From contig CAWHPW010000021.1 of assembly GCA_963831385.1 (NCBI GenBank), positions 1 through 64,000 of the forward strand: 64,000 nucleotides of DNA. Direction: 5' to 3'. Below are positions 62,324 to 64,000 of this stretch, piece after piece. A program made the translations under genes and the position numbers. The notes under the pieces were generated by a model, which was not told the DNA's origin, ran no database searches, and was given only the letters and a program-made list of their open reading frames with translations. Positions within the stretch are counted from its first letter, which is position 1. Each line of letters begins with the position of its first letter. This DNA comes from JACVRX01 sp963831385 (GTDB lineage Bacteria; Actinomycetota; Actinomycetes; Jiangellales; Jiangellaceae).

Positions 62324-62375
62324 GAAAGTCGGGAGCCAGGCGGAACTCGCAAGGTCGCCGCTACGTCGCATACAC

Positions 62376-62921
62376 GTGTGGAAGTGCGCTCGTCTCGCCC
62401 TCGGGCTGACCTTCGTGGCGCTGGCGGCGTGTACTTCCGCAGGTGAGCCGCTTGCCGATGACGCGACGGATTCGGTTCCCACTGAAACCGCAGCGACCCC
62501 GACCCGGTCGGCGTCGCCCGGGACTGACGGCGTCGTATCGCCGACCGCAGGGAACTCGTCGCCTGGGCCGGAGCCGCCTGGCGTGGCGGGTCAGGCCGGA
62601 GAGTTGCGGATCACCACGCAGTCGTTCGTCTCGTGTCCCCAGATCGGCCCATCCCCGAAATCTGACTGCGGATTCCGGCCGCTGCCCAAGGTGACCATCG
62701 AGATCGCCGCGCACGGTATGGAACCGATGACGGTGCGGACCGGTGACGACGGGACCGTCGACGTCCCGGTGGGCTCCGGCAACGTCACCGTCACTGGCAC
62801 CGCCGTCGCGGAGCATCCGTGGACACCCGACCCCGTGGAGATCGAGATCACGCCGGGCGGGACTGGAGACGTTGTGCTGATCTACAGCGACGGCCCGCAG
62901 GTCCCGCCGCCACCGCGCTGA
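62376..62921 (+). CDS. Secreted lipoprotein with a Pro/Ser/Thr-rich linker
   Basis: A 181-residue protein starting at the GTG at 62376. Its lipobox ALAAC places the lipid cysteine at residue 19. A low-complexity linker rich in Pro, Ser and Thr follows (about residues 35-70). A beta-rich domain comes next, with VTIEIAAHGMEPMTVRTGDDG and PVGSGNVTVTGTAV, like the carboxypeptidase-regulatory or SpaA type of surface domain. The function is unknown. A longer start at 62322 would lie in the inverted repeat. Confidence 0.68.
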   Translation: MWKCARLALGLTFVALAACTSAGEPLADDATDSVPTETAATPTRSASPGTDGVVSPTAGNSSPGPEPPGVAGQAGELRITTQSFVSCPQIGPSPKSDCGFRPLPKVTIEIAAHGMEPMTVRTGDDGTVDVPVGSGNVTVTGTAVAEHPWTPDPVEIEITPGGTGDVVLIYSDGPQVPPPPR

Positions 62922-62966
62922 TCGCCGCCGCCGATACGGTCGGCGCGGCCCTCCCCGTCCGCTCGC

Positions 62967-63036
62967 GTCCTGGCTGAGTAGATCCGCGTTGCACCTGTTT
63001 ACGGGCCCCAGAATGCGGATTTGTTCAGCCAGGACG
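62967..63036. repeat. Family A inverted repeat (70 bp), copy 3
   Basis: CGTCCTGGCTGAGTAGATCC (62967-62986, extending to 62988) pairs with GGATTTGTTCAGCCAGGACG (63017-63036) at 18 of 22 positions over the full arms. It shares GTCCTGGCTGAGTA with copy 1 (19789) exactly and GCGGATTT in the right arm. It lies in the 235-bp gap between the lipoprotein gene and purS. Confidence 0.65.
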
Positions 63037-63156
63037 TGGGATGGCTGTGCTGCGCGGCATCGCAGGGCGTTTGCTCGATGCGTGTCGATAGATTGGGCCT
63101 GCGGCCCGTGTCCGGCGGGCGCATGCCGTGCTCGTCACTACGCGAGGAGCGTGTCC

Positions 63157-63402
63157 GTGACCCGCGTCGTCGTCGACGTCATGCCGAAGCCGGAGATCCT
63201 CGACCCCCAGGGCAAGGCCGTGCTGGGTGCACTCGATCGGCTGGGATTCGCCGGCGTCGCCTCGGTTCGACAGGGCAAACGGTTCGAGATCGAACTCGAC
63301 ACCGACCCGACTGCCGAGATCGTTGCCGAGATCGAGCGCGCCGCCGGAACGCTGCTCGCCAACCCGGTGATCGAGGACTTTGCCGTTCGGGTCGAGCCGT
63401 GA
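63157..63402 (+). CDS. purS: FGAM synthase subunit PurS
   Basis: A small subunit of 81 residues that links PurL and PurQ. It has VVVDVMPKPEILDPQGKAVL at the start and VRQGKRFEIEL in the middle, with LLANPVIEDFAV near the end. The GTG at 63157 has GAGGAG 7 bases upstream, so it is preferred over the GTG at 63151. Its stop overlaps the GTG of purQ by 4 bases (GTGA). Confidence 0.95.
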   Translation: MTRVVVDVMPKPEILDPQGKAVLGALDRLGFAGVASVRQGKRFEIELDTDPTAEIVAEIERAAGTLLANPVIEDFAVRVEP

Positions 63403-64000
63403 GGATCGGCGTCGTCACTTTCCCCGGTTCGCTCGACGACGGCGACGCCGCGCGCGCGGTCCATACCGCCGGCGGCGAGTCGGTAGCGCTCTGGCACGCG
63501 GATGCCGCCCTGCGTCGCGTCGACGCGGTGGTGCTGCCGGGCGGATTTTCCTACGGCGACTACCTGCGGTGCGGCGCGATCGCCCGGTTCGCACCGGTCA
63601 TGCAGCCATTGGTCGACGCGGCCCGCGGCGGCCTGCCGGTGCTCGGCATCTGTAACGGTTTCCAGGTTCTGTGCGAGTCGCACCTGCTGCCGGGCGCGCT
63701 GATCCGAAATGACCACCGCAGATTCGTCTGCCGGGACCAGCGGCTGCGGATCGAGAACGCGTCGACGGCTTGGACGTCCGCTTACGAGACCGGTCAAGAG
63801 ATCACCGTTCCGCTCAAGAACGGCGAGGGAGGCTACGTCGCCGACGAGCGCACGCTAGACGAGCTGGAAGCGTCGGGTCGGGTCGTCGCCCGCTACCTCG
63901 GCGACAACCCCAACGGTTCCTACCGGGACATCGCCGGGATCACGAACGCGCGCGGCAACGTCGTCGGTTTGATGCCACATCCCGAGCACGCAATAGATCT
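63399..64000 (+). CDS. purQ: FGAM synthase glutaminase subunit PurQ (3' end outside window)
   Basis: The first 200 codons are present and the frame is open at the right edge. This class I glutamine amidotransferase has IGVVTFPGSLDDGDAARAV, VVLPGGFSYGDYLRCGA, and the nucleophile cysteine in VLGICNGFQVLCESHLLPG; the catalytic His is in LMPHPEHA near the edge. It supplies ammonia to PurL, which should follow to the right of the window. Confidence 0.96.
   Translation, partial: MRIGVVTFPGSLDDGDAARAVHTAGGESVALWHADAALRRVDAVVLPGGFSYGDYLRCGAIARFAPVMQPLVDAARGGLPVLGICNGFQVLCESHLLPGALIRNDHRRFVCRDQRLRIENASTAWTSAYETGQEITVPLKNGEGGYVADERTLDELEASGRVVARYLGDNPNGSYRDIAGITNARGNVVGLMPHPEHAID

Overview
This 64 kb window is chromosomal DNA from a high-GC actinobacterium. 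The evidence is GC-rich third codon positions, many GTG starts, 4-base ATGA/GTGA stop-start overlaps, HspR/HAIR heat-shock control, a DUF574-type methyltransferase, an F420-type LLM oxidoreductase and a PurS-dependent FGAM synthase. From memory, the order dnaK-grpE-dnaJ-hspR, clpB, pyrE, TrmH, fba, purA and then purD/purB/purC/purS/purQ follows the same line as in Streptomyces and relatives, so 22.5-34.8 kb and 41.9-64 kb look like conserved backbone. The genus cannot be fixed from sequence alone.

Layout. 0-5.3 kb: a partial ORF, a tRNA-Gly(CCC) whose 3' end is duplicated 769 bp away around a small RibD-type reductase unit, dcd, a second RibD-type reductase with an NTF2-like gene, and a membrane Fe-S reductase (EtfD-like). 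5.3-19.8 kb: a histidine-utilisation region with hutH, hutU, an FAD oxidoreductase, an M20 amidohydrolase that probably replaces HutG, hutF and hutI. It is interrupted by an ACC deaminase gene, a frameshifted MMPL exporter and a vapBC toxin-antitoxin pair whose toxin gene overlaps hutI. 19.9-22.5 kb: a serine hydrolase, an acyltransferase-like membrane protein and its coupled 47-residue partner. 22.5-34.8 kb: the HspR-controlled chaperone operon and clpB, a DUF574 methyltransferase, a GlcD-type oxidase, an SDR, pyrE, a LemA-like gene and a TrmH-type methyltransferase.

34.8-43 kb: a CoA-disulfide-reductase-like flavoprotein, a complete glucose/GlcNAc-type PTS (EIIA, EIIB, EIIC, EI, HPr), an MFS exporter and class II aldolase, so sugar uptake and glycolysis sit together. 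43-48 kb: a regulator, purA, a lipoprotein, an AraC/VOC pair and a second serine hydrolase. 48-54.7 kb: an ECF sigma / anti-sigma-like membrane protein / ABC exporter operon and a TetR-controlled MMPL exporter, several of whose genes are frameshifted. 54.8-64 kb: purD, purB, purC, purS and purQ (cut by the window edge), interleaved with an LLM oxidoreductase, a polar amino-acid ABC importer and a secreted lipoprotein.

The most unusual signal outside genes is a set of long inverted repeats, about 50 or about 70 bp, close to stop codons or in gene spacers. At least three families recur within the window: 19789/29146/62967, 31930/57015 and 38321/62272. Further singletons lie at 41357 and 54766. 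Other points worth following are the tRNA-Gly 3' duplication, the vapBC insertion in the hut cluster with its start codon inside an operator repeat, and a cluster of single-base frameshifts in transporter genes. No CRISPR array, rRNA gene, intact insertion sequence or phage gene was seen.
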